In this document: piece by piece, positions 11,105-22,900 of the stretch
Layout of the letters: each line of letters begins with the position of its first letter
How positions within the stretch are numbered: position 1 is the first letter of the stretch
DNA from: Nymphaea colorata
Taxonomy: Eukaryota; Streptophyta; Magnoliopsida; Nymphaeales; Nymphaeaceae
Assembly (NCBI RefSeq): GCF_008831285.2
Contig: NC_045146.1
Coordinates: 1,886,001-1,950,000 of the forward strand
DNA length: 64,000 nt
Direction of reading: 5' to 3'
The notes under the pieces: generated by a model
Told to the model about the DNA's origin: nothing
Seen by the model: only the letters and a program-made list of their open reading frames with translations
Databases searched by the model: none
Made by a program: the position numbers and the translations under genes

Positions 11105-13986
11105 GGATAATTATAATCATTCAATTTCCTTTGATTGATAGGTACACCATTCAATTTTTCCTCTTCTTTTCACTCCTCTCTCACTCTCTCTCTCTCTCTC
11201 TCTCTCCCTCCCCACCCCCACCCCCCTCCGTCCTTTCAAAAGGACTACACCTGACCTGGTGGTCCTTTCAAAATGATGACCTGCATATTGTCCTGGTCCT
11301 CCTTGAGAACAGCAAGGTCTACTGGTCTGGTCCATATCAATATTTAAAATTTTTTTACCTTATTCAACATAAATTATAAAACCAACTAAAATGGCTTTCT
11401 TATAAAATTTGATTTTCAGCAAAACAAATGTATAACATTGTTATATATGTACATAATTTTTAAAAAACGTCGGCACCCTTTCAAATTTTGGACAAAAATA
11501 GCCTTCTCATAAACCTTTAAAGTTTAAAGTCAAAGAAAAAAAATTGAAAAAGTAAAGCTGAAAAACAATCTTTATATTGTAAATCAGGCCCAAACAAGAC
11601 AAATGCTTCAAGAGATACACCCTTGAAGCTTCCACCAACTTTACAAAGTAACACTCAAAAGACCTCAAACAAGAGGTGAATAAAACATATATTGATCTCA
11701 ACAAAAGGTACAAGAAGATGCTAAAAAGCCATAACTAAACAATAGAGGAGATGCCCTATTTATAGAGGAGAGAGCCAAAAAGGAAGGAGGAGGAGGCTGT
11801 CTCCCTTTAGGTAAAACAGAAAAACGAAAGGGATAAAATGGGAAAACAGAAAATACAGTAAGAGAAAAGATACATAAAGAAAGTAAAAATTACATAACTG
11901 TCCTAAGTACCCAAATGTCTATATAATATATATATATATATAAGACATATATTAGATGACTAATATATGTAATATACATACATATCGATATATATATATA
12001 GATTGGGATACATACATGCTAACATATATATATATATATACACACACATATTTATATATAAAACAAAAACATATACATATACCGCACCAAAATTTTCTTG
12101 GATGTCCTGCACCAGCACCCACACCTCGCACCCATGTGACACCTGAGTCAATCCACTCTGAATCAAGTCCAGAGTTACTAGGTTCTAAAACCTTGGTTTA
12201 GGTGTCTGATTCACCAGAAGTGAAACCACAAAGAACCAATGTTGCAGATATCTTCCTCATCTCACCAGAAGCCATCTAAAATCATACTCAAGTAGTGGCT
12301 GTTTCTTAGTGACGTCAAGCATCAACTGTGAACAGCAGCAATCAAGCTACATGTCCAGTAACCACCACATTATGAGTAGCACTGTACATGTGTCTGTGCA
12401 TGCATCCACTGATTTAATAATAAAATTATCCAGTTTGTTTGAGTCTGTAACCAATGCTTAGGTTGGGGGATAAATGAGCCTTTCAGACAAGGTTGACCTG
12501 CGGTCAACCAAGCTGAGCTCTTTATCCAGGCTAATTTTTGAATATCTAGTACAAATAACGCATGAAAAATGCAGATTGTTAAACTATTGAGTATTGACTC
12601 TTGAAGAATAGCTCCAGAAAGGGCACAGTGTGTGACTAGACCAAGAAGAAAATGAAAATTGACAAAAGGAAAAAGGTAGGTAGGATAAACCTGTGGGTCT
12701 TGAGTTTCAATAAAGAATGGAGAAGCTGTATGGAAAACACCTTCGCAGCCACTCACAGCAGAATCGAATGCTCCCTCATCCAATAGGTCAGCTTTGAACA
12801 AATGAAGTCTTTCACTGGCTCCTTCAAGAGCACGCAAATGCTCTGTCTTCTTTGGATCATCTGAAAAGCGTATATTCATTAGGACCAGACTAATCAAAAG
12901 GAAGGGATACAGAGACCACAGTAAGCCGCTTTAAGAATTTCAAAAGTTAATTTTGCAAACAGAAAATATACTAAGCGAAAGTATCAGTGTCAGTGCTAGG
13001 CTAAAAAATAAGACGAAAAAAATTAAATTAGCAGTTCCACAGGGATAAACTATAGAACCTATATAAAGTAAAAACTATAATTTCAGAACAAGAACGGAAA
13101 AGGGGGAAAAAGAAACAACGAAGGAAATCGGTAAATGCAAGAAACACCTAGGAGGCTAGGAGATTAGGCAAAATTCTGTTTTAGATCATATTATTTCTAG
13201 GAAGGTATCTTAGTACCAAAGAAATCCTCATTGTAAATAGGACTATAACCTTCCACATGACACGGAACACAGTTACAAGTTTTTGCCGCTTACTGATATT
13301 CAATGTTTCATATCAGACACAAGTTCAGGGTCTCATCCACGTAAACTCTTCTTCCTTTTCAATCTTGAATTTTTATTGTATAATAATATCCATCATGGAA
13401 ACTAAAACTCTCTTGTTGCATCAAATATACATAATAAATAACAATATCCCCCGACAAAGATCACATTAAACGATGACCTATCCATTTATAAATTTAAAGA
13501 AAAAAACTTCTGAAAGAAAATGCAGAGGCAATCGAAACGATCGGGTGGACAAATGAAGTAAACAAACAAGTTCTTAAGTCATTACACCACGTTACCGTGC
13601 GATCGCCCACAACCCGAAATCCCTCAAAAAATCAAACTCAAACACGACTGGGAGCCACATGAACACTCAAATATCTCTTTTTCTCAACATACCACGGCCA
13701 GAAGAAGTGACCAAATTCATCACGAAAATAAAATAAGAACGACAGGATTATGATTGGTGCCATCATCATGAAAAGAAAACTTGGAAAAGAGAAAGAGAGG
13801 AGGATGGTTGATAACTCGATATAGCCAGCAAAGAAAAACCAAAATGAAAGAAAAAAAACGAAGAACAAGAAACGAACCTGGGTCTCTGACAGTAGCCCTG
13901 ACCGTGTAGCCTCTCTCTAGGAGGAGCTTCACCAACCATGACGCTATGTAGCCTGATGCTCCTGTTACACACACCACCTTCCCCAT
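6232..13986 (-). CDS. Phenylacetaldehyde reductase / cinnamoyl-CoA reductase-like NAD(P)-dependent reductase
   Basis: Six exons join in phase with GT/AG borders: 13878-13986, 12691-12860, 10592-10783, 9993-10155, 7178-7364, 6232-6376; the product is 321 aa, the usual family length. It is an extended short-chain dehydrogenase: glycine motif [10 protein letters not shown] near residues 7-16, TSS near 123-125, and catalytic YVLSK with Tyr160 and Lys164. Family members reduce aromatic aldehydes or hydroxycinnamoyl-CoA esters with NADPH in the cytosol. True lignin CCRs carry NWYCYGK at the active site; here it is [12 protein letters not shown], the form I recall from phenylacetaldehyde reductases, so an aldehyde reductase role is more likely, though substrate cannot be proved. 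Intron 2 (1.9 kb) holds a tandem repeat and an LTR-like segment; intron 4 (2.6 kb) holds a MITE. It is a tandem paralog of the partial gene at 1391-1499, same strand. A TATA box lies about 85 bp upstream. Confidence 0.92.
6639..6657. repeat. (GA)n microsatellite in intron 5 of the reductase
   Basis: About nine GA units on the plus strand. Confidence 0.8.
8126..8186. repeat. Compound (TA)n(GA)n microsatellite
   Basis: An interrupted TA run (8126-8170) followed directly by a GA run (8171-8186), inside intron 4 of the reductase. The TA-then-GA order recurs at 17476-17508 and 60687-60772. Confidence 0.85.
8775..9006. mobile_element. MITE with ~30-bp terminal inverted repeats (Tourist-like)
   Basis: The left end GGTTGCGTTTGATAGC and the reverse complement of the right end GGTTCTGTTTGATTCC form an imperfect inverted repeat that continues for about 30 bp. 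The trinucleotide ATA flanks both ends (8772-8774 and 9007-9009), fitting a 3-bp target duplication. The internal 232-bp sequence is non-coding and rich in GGATTTGAGATC-type motifs, which also appear near 3610-3670 and 15680-15730. Assignment to the PIF/Harbinger type rests on end sequence and duplication length only. Confidence 0.65.
10901..11210. repeat. Tandem repeat of ~92-110 bp, 3 copies, with (CT)n tails
   Basis: Three units starting ATGGATAATT at 10901, 10993 and 11103, each ending in a CT run of different length (the longest is about 11066-11102). The non-CT parts are almost identical, so length change is confined to the microsatellite. It lies in intron 2 of the reductase. Confidence 0.9.
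11460..11905 (-). repeat. LTR-like or promoter-like segment in intron 2 of the reductase
   Basis: On the minus strand the segment has a good TATA motif (TATAAATAG, 11756-11764) flanked by CT/GA-rich leader-like sequence and followed by a CAAG-rich stretch. This arrangement is typical of plant LTRs. Neither a partner LTR nor coding sequence is visible, so it could be a solo LTR or chance. Confidence 0.3.
11918..12065. repeat. Degenerate (TA)n / (CATA)n microsatellite
   Basis: Several TA runs interrupted by CATA and GATA units, all within intron 2 of the reductase. Confidence 0.8.
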
Positions 13987-14070
13987 TTCTCTCACTCTTT
14001 CCTCCCCCCGGTTGTCACCTTGTCTCCTCAAGGTAGGAGGAGTTTGCCAGAAGCAGGCTTCACCTAGAAA

Positions 14071-14078
14071 TTTATAAA
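14071..14078 (-). promoter_or_regulatory. TATA box of the complete reductase gene
   Basis: TTTATAAA on the minus strand, about 85 bp upstream of the ATG at 13986, followed by a leader. The position is right for a core promoter but the match is generic in AT-rich DNA. Confidence 0.45.
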
Positions 14079-14139
14079 GCGAGGGAGAGAGAGAGGAAGA
14101 GACATGAGGATCGACTCCACTAAATCGGATTTCCATAAT

Positions 14140-17100
14140 CGAATTTGACTAAATTACAAAGGTCCATGCTTTTATGAGTCTTAAACAACCCACGGCTATT
14201 CTCCTCATATTCAAAGCGGAGCCTTTTAACTTAATAAAAAAACACGATTCTGTTGTCTTTTAGTTTCTGATACAAGCCAGAACTTTTGGTAGCAATTCTC
14301 CCAAATAAAGGCCTCAAGATAAAAACTTTATTTTTAAAGTATATATGAAGAACGCTTGGTATTAGAGAATTCAGTGTATGGAGTTTTTGTTGGTAATAAA
14401 AGGTTGTTGTTGATTTTTTAAATTAAAGATGAGGGTGCGCTTGGATGACAGCTTAAACGGCTTTTTAGAAGTAAAAAAATTCTTATGTCTCTAAAACATC
14501 ATTTCAAACATGTTTAGTTGGCCGTCAGTTTTGACAAAAAAGAAAAAAAAAACGGTGTTCTCAATAGAGAGTGAAGAACTTGATCTCTTCTATCCCCCTT
14601 TTTCCCTCTTACCATTTTTATAACTTTGTGGTGTCTTGTCACTCTGTCAGTCTATTTTCCATTATGTCAGGCTCTCTCCCGTTTATAAGAGCTGCCCGTC
14701 AACAACCATCAATGTCAGGCCCTCTTTTTCTCGAAGACCATGAGCTCTTTCTCTTTCTCAAGATACACTAGCGTGCTGCTCGTGGAAATCTAACCGTCGT
14801 TCTTTTACCAGTCTATGCTATACTCCTTTTATATATATATATATATATATATCTGACACCGATCAACAAGACTTTGATCCAAATCTTCAGATTGCTTCAC
14901 TCCAACTTGTTTGATTTTTCCAACTTCACTCTAAGGATAGGGCTTGTAGACTATTGAATTCTAAATTACATTGTCTTTCTGTGAAGCATTTCGTTAAATA
15001 TGATTTTTCATCATCTAATTATTACTTATTAGATATTTGTTGAAGTGGTTAAATGTTGTAATTTGTTTGTTTGTTTGCTAATTTACCTCCATACTTGTAA
15101 ATTTAATGGTTTCATCTTTCCTGTTGTCTTTAGGAAAATGCTTCTTATTGCAACTTATTTGGAGAACAGAATTTCTTTGCCTCTTAGAAGCTCCACAAGA
15201 AATACTGTTCTAAGAACAAACCCATCTTGCTCAGAGCTTAGATTTTTTTAGTTGTTTTTGTTATGTCACAGATCCAACATGAAGTTTTCCCACAACAGAG
15301 ATTTCTCTTTTTTCATCAAAGAGGTTCTCATTTCATTCGTTGCCTCTCCCCTTGTTTTGCCTGTGTCAATTCTTGTTCATGTGAATGAAACTAGTGAATT
15401 TCTAAATGAGGACGGAGCTTGACTTCATTGAGAACAGTTCCCGTCAATCAAGGGCGGAGCCAGGATTTTTCGCAAGGGCGGGCCAAATGGGGACTAGGTT
15501 TTGTGGATTGGATTTGGGTAGGGCCAAACTGAACTTATATTCAAAAAATACACTGAGACAAAAAAAAAAACAATTTGTACACTAGATTTTTTTTTTTAAT
15601 TTGGTTGGGGTGGAGCATTAAACCCAACTGAGCCTTCACAATCTCCAACCACCATCACATACCCATACTACATTAGAGTATGTTTGATAACCGAGGATTT
15701 GAGATCTGAGATGCCTGAGAATCTCAGATCCATGGAGTAAAGGTCCAACGGTATTTTAACATTTTAAAATAGACCTGAAACCAAAGTCAGATAAAACGTG
15801 TTTTTTTAGAAAAAAAACGTGATAAATTAAATGGCCGTTTAAAACTAAAAAAATAGGTTTTTTTGAAAAAAAACATTAAAAATGAAAAAAAACACATATT
15901 TTAACGTGCATTTCGTATTTTTTCATTTTTTTAGTTATTTTGAGTTTTTTTTCATTTTCTATTTTTTATTTGTTGCAAATCTACTTATCTTGTGATGTTT
16001 TTCTCACTTATTTTATTTTTCCCTCGTTTTCAGTTTTTTAAAAATTTTAAAAATTTGCCATATTTTTTCGTTTTTTTCAAGTTCACCGTATTATATCCGA
16101 AAAAAACCTCACCATTTAAAACTTGAAGATATTATTTATAACTATGTCTAAAACCCATGTTTTTTTACTGTTTCTTTAAACAATGGGACCTACAAAACAT
16201 GGATCTGATGTGGATATGATATGCATGCTTTTGCTGGTGTGATAAAAGAACCACAATAAAATCTATGGTTCATCATGCTAGGGATTTTATATTTGACTTG
16301 AATCCCACACTTGAAATCCTTAGTTAAATAATAGTGCAATTGACTTGCATAAAGCATAAACTCGCAAAAAAGAACAGAAGAGTCAGATTTTGCTCATTCT
16401 TCTGCATTTTTATGTTCTTATTATGTGCAGTTCATATAAGCCACTGCACTGCCTTTTACATTGCAGAAGCATACAAGTTTTGCAGCAGCATTTGATGGCA
16501 ATTAAGTTCTTCATAGTTGTATTTTTAAGCATGCGATTGTTTTCACTTTGAAGCCAGCTGATGACATTGGAAAGTTATACTGATATTTTTTGAATATGAT
16601 AAAGAATGAAGATGTGACGATATTATCCCAAGATATTCCTGATCTTAAAGAGTGTTGCATGAGCTCCTTTTTTATATTTTTAAGCATGCGATTTTTTTCA
16701 TTTTGTCGTTTTTTGGTCATTCTATTTCTTTATTTATAATTTTGCTATGAAAATTATAATAACTTTTCCGTTACCTCTTTGTGTAAATTTGAAAGTTTAA
16801 GAACTACTGCGATTTTCAACTCTATTTTGCTAGAGAATTTTCACATTTTCAAGAAAAGCCTCAAATAAAAGCTCAGCTAAGAAAAATAATTGTGACTGTT
16901 TTTGAAACTATCATAAAGTTTTATCAATGCTTGTGTAAGCAAATAAGTAAAACACTTGTTTTCATAATTCTTATATTAATTTTATACTTGTGCCTGCGTG
17001 TAAGACTATCTTAAAGTTTTATCAATGTTTTTGCGAGAAAATAGGTGGAAAATCTACTTTCACAATTTTCGCTGAAAAATGATGGAGAAAACCCTCACTA

Positions 17101-17475
17101 AAAAAGCCTAAGAACAATATGTTGAACTCAGCGTCACAAACATGGGCAAAATGTCGAAACTATCAAGTTCTCATCGCCAAAATAACACAAGTTATTTTTA
17201 AAGGGCAAATCTCATGAGTCATAATGCTTTGAAAATATCACCAAAAGAATATTTCTCGATATCACTTCAAGGTATTATCGCTACACTCTCACTTTTCTTG
17301 TAAAATGTGTATTTTTAAATTTTAGGCGATTTTGTAACTTCATCAATATATTCGTAACAAAAAACTCTTTTCAATAATTGTATTTTACATTTTTGTAGAT
17401 GTCAATATTTTCCCAAGATAAACATTGGGTAAAAAATGCCTGCTAAAAAATTGTTGAAAGAAAACCAAGAACTTC

Positions 17476-17508
<33 letters not shown>

Positions 17509-17724
17509 AAGCCCCTGACTACAAAATTCATAGGGACAGGGGGACGGCTCATCAGGGCCATCTGACTGCCCTACCAAGCCACATGATAAAATTTCACCTT
17601 TCCATAATTTTCTGCACAAGCCTCTTACTATTATTTATTATGCTTTACAGGACGTGTGCAGACTCATATACAGGGGAATAGAAAATAAAAAGGTCATATA
17701 TATTACAGAAAGATTTTTGTTATC
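14140..17724. other. Intergenic region between the reductase and the UPF0114 gene
   Basis: AT-rich DNA with a half MITE end near 14437-14520 (GCGCTTGGATGACAGC, as in the element at 62525-62754), a (TA)n run at 14831-14852, a hAT-like end CAAGGGCGGAGCCAGG near 15447, and a dispersed repeat at about 15780-16145 that is related to 7790-8120. No gene recognised. Confidence 0.5.
17476..17508. repeat. Compound (TA)n(GA)n microsatellite
   Basis: A TA run followed at once by a GA run, about 220 bp downstream of the UPF0114 stop codon. Confidence 0.85.
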
Positions 17725-19898
17725 TTAATCAACCTTGTTGTGCAAGTTGTGGAGGATGTAGAGCGAAGCAGATGACAAGAAAATACAAACGGAGTAGCTA
17801 AGGAGATCCATTCCAGTGACTATCTTCACCATCTTGCTCCTTTCAAACATCTTGACTAACAGAATCATGACAATGACATGACCCACCTTTGTCTTTAGTT
17901 CATCAAGTGAACTGATCTTCATCCACCGTGGTCGTTCCTAAAATCATATCATAAAGTTGTGTGTCACATTTCAAAGTATGTTCTGCAACTATGAACATGG
18001 TCTTATGTGCATATACATATATACGCATGTGAATGTGCATGTGTTTCTGCAAGTTCATTTCGGTGCTAAGAGTTCCCAATCTCAGTACAATAAAGTTTTC
18101 TCAACTAGAGAAATATCCTGGAGAGCTAAAAAGTAGTCCAATTTTATAAGACAGACCTTGCTAAACTCATGTCAAGTGTAAAGAAAAAAGCCATCGAAGC
18201 AAATAGAGCAAAAGGAGAACTGAAAAAGCACGAATGATATACAAACCTAGAAACATAATTAACTAAAAGTTCTAAGAAATGAACACTGCAAGAACTGGAT
18301 GTAGAAATATCACAAGCCAAAGTTCACATGTGCCCAAACTTAATGAAAAATAGGTAGCTAATACAAAACATGAGAATTTGTGCATATAATGCATGGAGAT
18401 GTAGCCATGAATGGCCCCAAACACAATCTACGAAGGTAATGCATAACAGGACGCGATAAAAACCAGAAGCTATAAGCTAAGAACGATAAAGATGATTTAT
18501 GGTCTACCAACTGTGATGTGATGTAGAGTCCAAACGTAGACATGCGCAATTGTAGCCATTAGTCCTGGGAGGCTGAATGAACCCTTTGATAAGAATTATT
18601 ATTGGGCTTCAAAGATCTAATGCTTGAATAGCCTTTTCATGAATTAAAATGTTTGGTCCATTGTGATATATTTGAGCATACTGGTCATTGCATTGGAAAT
18701 GGCACCATCTTCATCATAGTAGCATTGAAGTTGCACAAAGGTGACTCAATAAATTGGAATTTTTCAGAGTGTTGGTGCACATGTGAATATGGAGGGTGTG
18801 GTAGGAAAATTTGAAAAGACTATATATACACAGAGAGATAGAGAGAGACAAACGTCACTTTATCTGGCTGTTTGGGACATCCAGCTCACCAGCCCTCTAT
18901 GAGCTAACTGTATAGATGGATAACATGCCCAAGAGTGTGAGATGAAAAGAATTATGGACCTTCAACGTATGGACAGACTTCAAGAGTGTTTAAAAATTAA
19001 TGATCTTAAACTTTTAGCTCATAATATCCATTCTGCATATCCAAAAGCACATGTTTTTTCATCCATTTTAAGACATTTTGAATTCCATTTGCTTAGAGTT
19101 CTAAAAAAAAGAACATAAAAATACTAAGTCTCGCAACAAGTGACATACTGTGTACTGCATAATCTAAGATCTATATATAATAGCATATACATCGGATATA
19201 CGATTGCTACAATTACCCGCATGTGAAATCTAGTTCATCTCACATTAAGCAGTGTTGTTTTGACCTGATCTTATGGCTAAATGGGTTCAGAGTCTTCAGA
19301 CTTCAGAATTGCCAAAAACGGAAAACCTACAATTCATTTATCCATTCATCTTTTTAGACAAGGAAAAAAAATTATGTTTATCCTAATTGTCGCATTTACA
19401 ACCATTCATTTCTGGGTCATCAAGAAGGCTCCGTAGCATGACGGATTCGGGACATTCAAAAGCTAATATCCACTAAACCATCATTACAAAACTTACTTGC
19501 AAATGGATTTAAGAAAACAAAAATTGAAAAAAAAAATGAAAAGAAGAAGAAAAGTCAATTGACTATAATACCCACGTATGATAGTAGTAAATATTGCTGA
19601 CCATTTCAAAATATCACAACATTTTAGAAATATCATGAGAAAATAAACATTGCAATAACATCATGATATTTTCCACTTTTTAAGAGAGTTCTTTTTTAAA
19701 TATATTTTTTTAGTTTTCCTTTCATAATTTGGGAAAACTTTTATCAGAGCTAGTCAGTGTTTTAAAAAGAAAAGAGTAGAAAGCTCAGCTTTGAAAACTT
19801 TTCTACTATTCTCTATATTTCTATTTCTTGAATTTCCAAGATTTTCCTCGCAAAAAAATTGACAGATAAACCAGAGAAAAATTCAGAAAAGCCTTCCT

Positions 19899-19980
<82 letters not shown>

Positions 19981-22900
19981 ATTATGTGGTCTTACAAGGG
20001 TGTTAGCTTAAATTAATCTTGCAGATATGATGTATAATTGATGTAACAGAGAAAATGTCTTAAACTTACTTATCCCACTTACCTGGGTTTTAAAAGTTAA
20101 AAAGTCAAAGTTCCATATCATAGTTAATAGACTCTGAAGTCATATGTACTCTCACGAACTTTATTATTGAAATAAAGACTCAGTTTGGTATTCTTGTTAA
20201 AAGCATTCGCACTGATAACACTTTTGAGTTCCAGGTATCTACCTTAATGAAATTCTACTCTGATAATGGCATTTCCCCTCAGTTTACTTGTCCTCATACC
20301 TCTTAGCAAAACGGAGTAGCTGAGAGAAAACATCGTCAACTTATAAATGTGGTACTTTCCCTAATGCTTCATACTCATTCACCTGCATATTCTTTGGGAG
20401 ATGTCATCCTCACTGTCCGTTTACTCTCATCCTCCATCAACAACCAGGTTCCCATTGAACTTGTGTACCCACAGGCAGTGTTGTACGTATCGTACGATAC
20501 GAAATCGTATCGTACGATACGGCACGATACGCTACGATATGGCACGATACAGGTACGATACGGTAATTTTTATTGATTTTTTATTATTTTTTGAGAAATT
20601 TTTATATTTTTTCTGATTTAAAAAAAAAAAACGATACGGTTACGATACGATATTTTACGATACAGCGTATCTTAAAGCCAGACCGATACGGCTTACGATA
20701 CGCTTTTTACAACATTGCCCACAGGGCCACAATGACCCTTGTTTCCTATCGATCCCAAAATATTTGGTTGCACATGCTTTGTGTTCACATCCTTAGGCCT
20801 ACCCGTGATAAATTGACCACTCAAACAATTAAGTATATTTTTATTGGCTACTCTAGAAATCATACAGGTTACAAATGTTTTGACCTCTTGATTCAAAAGG
20901 AGTATATCAGTACGGATGTCACATTCTTTGAGTCTTAGCCTTATTATAGTCTCTCTCCTACCTCTATTGAGATGCCATGATCATCTGACCCACTACTTTT
21001 CCCTCACATTCCATTGGAGTCATTCCCATGTGAGTCTCCTTTTGGCCTCTCCAAGTTTCGTGATCCTGCACTGGTCTACACACATCGACAGAACCCCTCT
21101 CATGATCATTCCTCAATTTCTTCTCAATAGGTAAGTACATCTGAGGTGAGTATACCTAGTTTATCTGAGTCCACTATAGATACATCTGATCCCTGTCAGG
21201 ACTTTGAGTCCACTATAGATACATCTGATCCCTGTCAGGACTTACCTATTGTTTTTTGCAAATGCAAGCAACAATGTACTTTACATTTCATTTCTCATTT
21301 TGTTTCTACTGACGGTGTTGGTAAAATATGCAACAATTTATTCAAGGCTCTGACTATCCATGTAGTTCCTACTTGTCACCAACAGGCATTATTAGATACC
21401 CAGTGGAGACAAGCTATGCAAGATGAGATATTTGGTTCAGCAGGCCACCTAGGAACTTGTTGATCCTCCTCTTGATTGTGACATTGTTGGTTCCAAGTAG
21501 GTATTCTTCACGAAATATCATTCTGATGGTTCTGTAGAAAGATACAAAGTTAGGTTGGTTGCTAGGGGCTACACGTATACCTATGGTGTTGATTTCTTTT
21601 AGACTTTTTCTCTTCTTGCCCAGTTGGGAACCATTCGTCTTATCATTTTCATGATTGTACACCATGAATGGCACATATAACAGCTTGATGTCAAAAATGT
21701 CTTTTTGTATAATGGTCTCGATGAGACTATCTATATGCAACAACCACCAAAGTTGGCAAGAGGAGTGTGGAAAAGTGTGTAAACTGAAGAAGGCTATATA
21801 TGGACTCAAATTAGAGCATGATTCCACAAGTTCTTTGAGGTGGTTTCAAAGTATAGCTTTGCGAGATCCCCTCTTGATCATTCTCTGTTTATCAAGAAGA
21901 ACTCTATGGGTATGACCATTCTAGTAGTTTATGTTGATATTATCCTGACAGGTGCTCCAATCAAGAAATTTCTGATACAAAGTTGTTTCTCCAAAAACAC
22001 TTTGTGACAAAAGATCTTGATCAACTACAATATTTCTTGGGAATAGAAGTTGCTCGCAACAAGATGTAGTTTTATCCCAACGAAAGTATGTTCTTGATTT
22101 ATTGCAGAACACCAGGATGCTAGGAGATAAACCAACAACTCTACCTATGAATCCATGCATACATCTTCATGATGACTAATCAAAATTAATGGATTATCAA
22201 TCATACAGATCCCTCATTGGAAAACTCCTCTATGTTACTGTGACCAAACTAGACATTAGTTTTGCAATGGATGAGCTAAGTCAATTCATGGAAAGACCAA
22301 GGAAAGTTCATTGGGATGCAACATTAATAGTGGTCAAATATTTGAAACTGTATCTAGGTAAAGGACTTTTGTTCACAAAAGGCAAGTCCTTGGAAATGGA
22401 AGCTTATAGTGATGTTGACTATACTGGCTCAGTCGAAGACAGCAAGTCTACCACAGGATTCTGTGTATTTGTGGGAAACAACTTTATATCTTGGAAAAAT
22501 AAAAAGCAAGGTGTAGTGTCAAAATCTAGTGCAGAATCTGAGTACAAGGCTATGGCTCCAACTGCCGTTGAAATGAATTGGGCTAAATCCATGCTATCTA
22601 ACCTAAGTGTGTCAATTTCTCTTCCCATGAGGATGTATTGTTTCAATATGGCAGCCACATACATTGCAAGCTATCCAGTTTTCCATGAAAGAACTAAACA
22701 TATTGAACTGGACTACCATTACATTCGGGACCTTGTTGAAAGAAGAATCATAGCCACCATTCATGTATCATCTAAAGGTCAAACTGTAGATGTCTTCACC
22801 AAAGCTCTTCATATTATTGATTTCTCTAGATGTTGTGACAAGCTGAGCATGATTAATATGTATGTTTCAGCTTGAGGGGGAGTGTTAAATTAGAAGACTT

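Noticed and set aside
11117-11379. Frames on both strands rich in Arg-Glu or Ser-Leu
   Set aside because: They are translations of the (CT)n repeat array and flanks, low complexity only.
12370-12690. Extension of the exon-2 frame beyond DPQ in the reductase
   Set aside because: A GT donor follows CAG at 12691, the phase fits exon 3, and the continuing peptide is unlike the family.
20349-20640. Frames of 70-75 codons rich in Tyr, Arg and Thr
   Set aside because: They read from broken Copia integrase into the palindromic MITE and have no biological unity.
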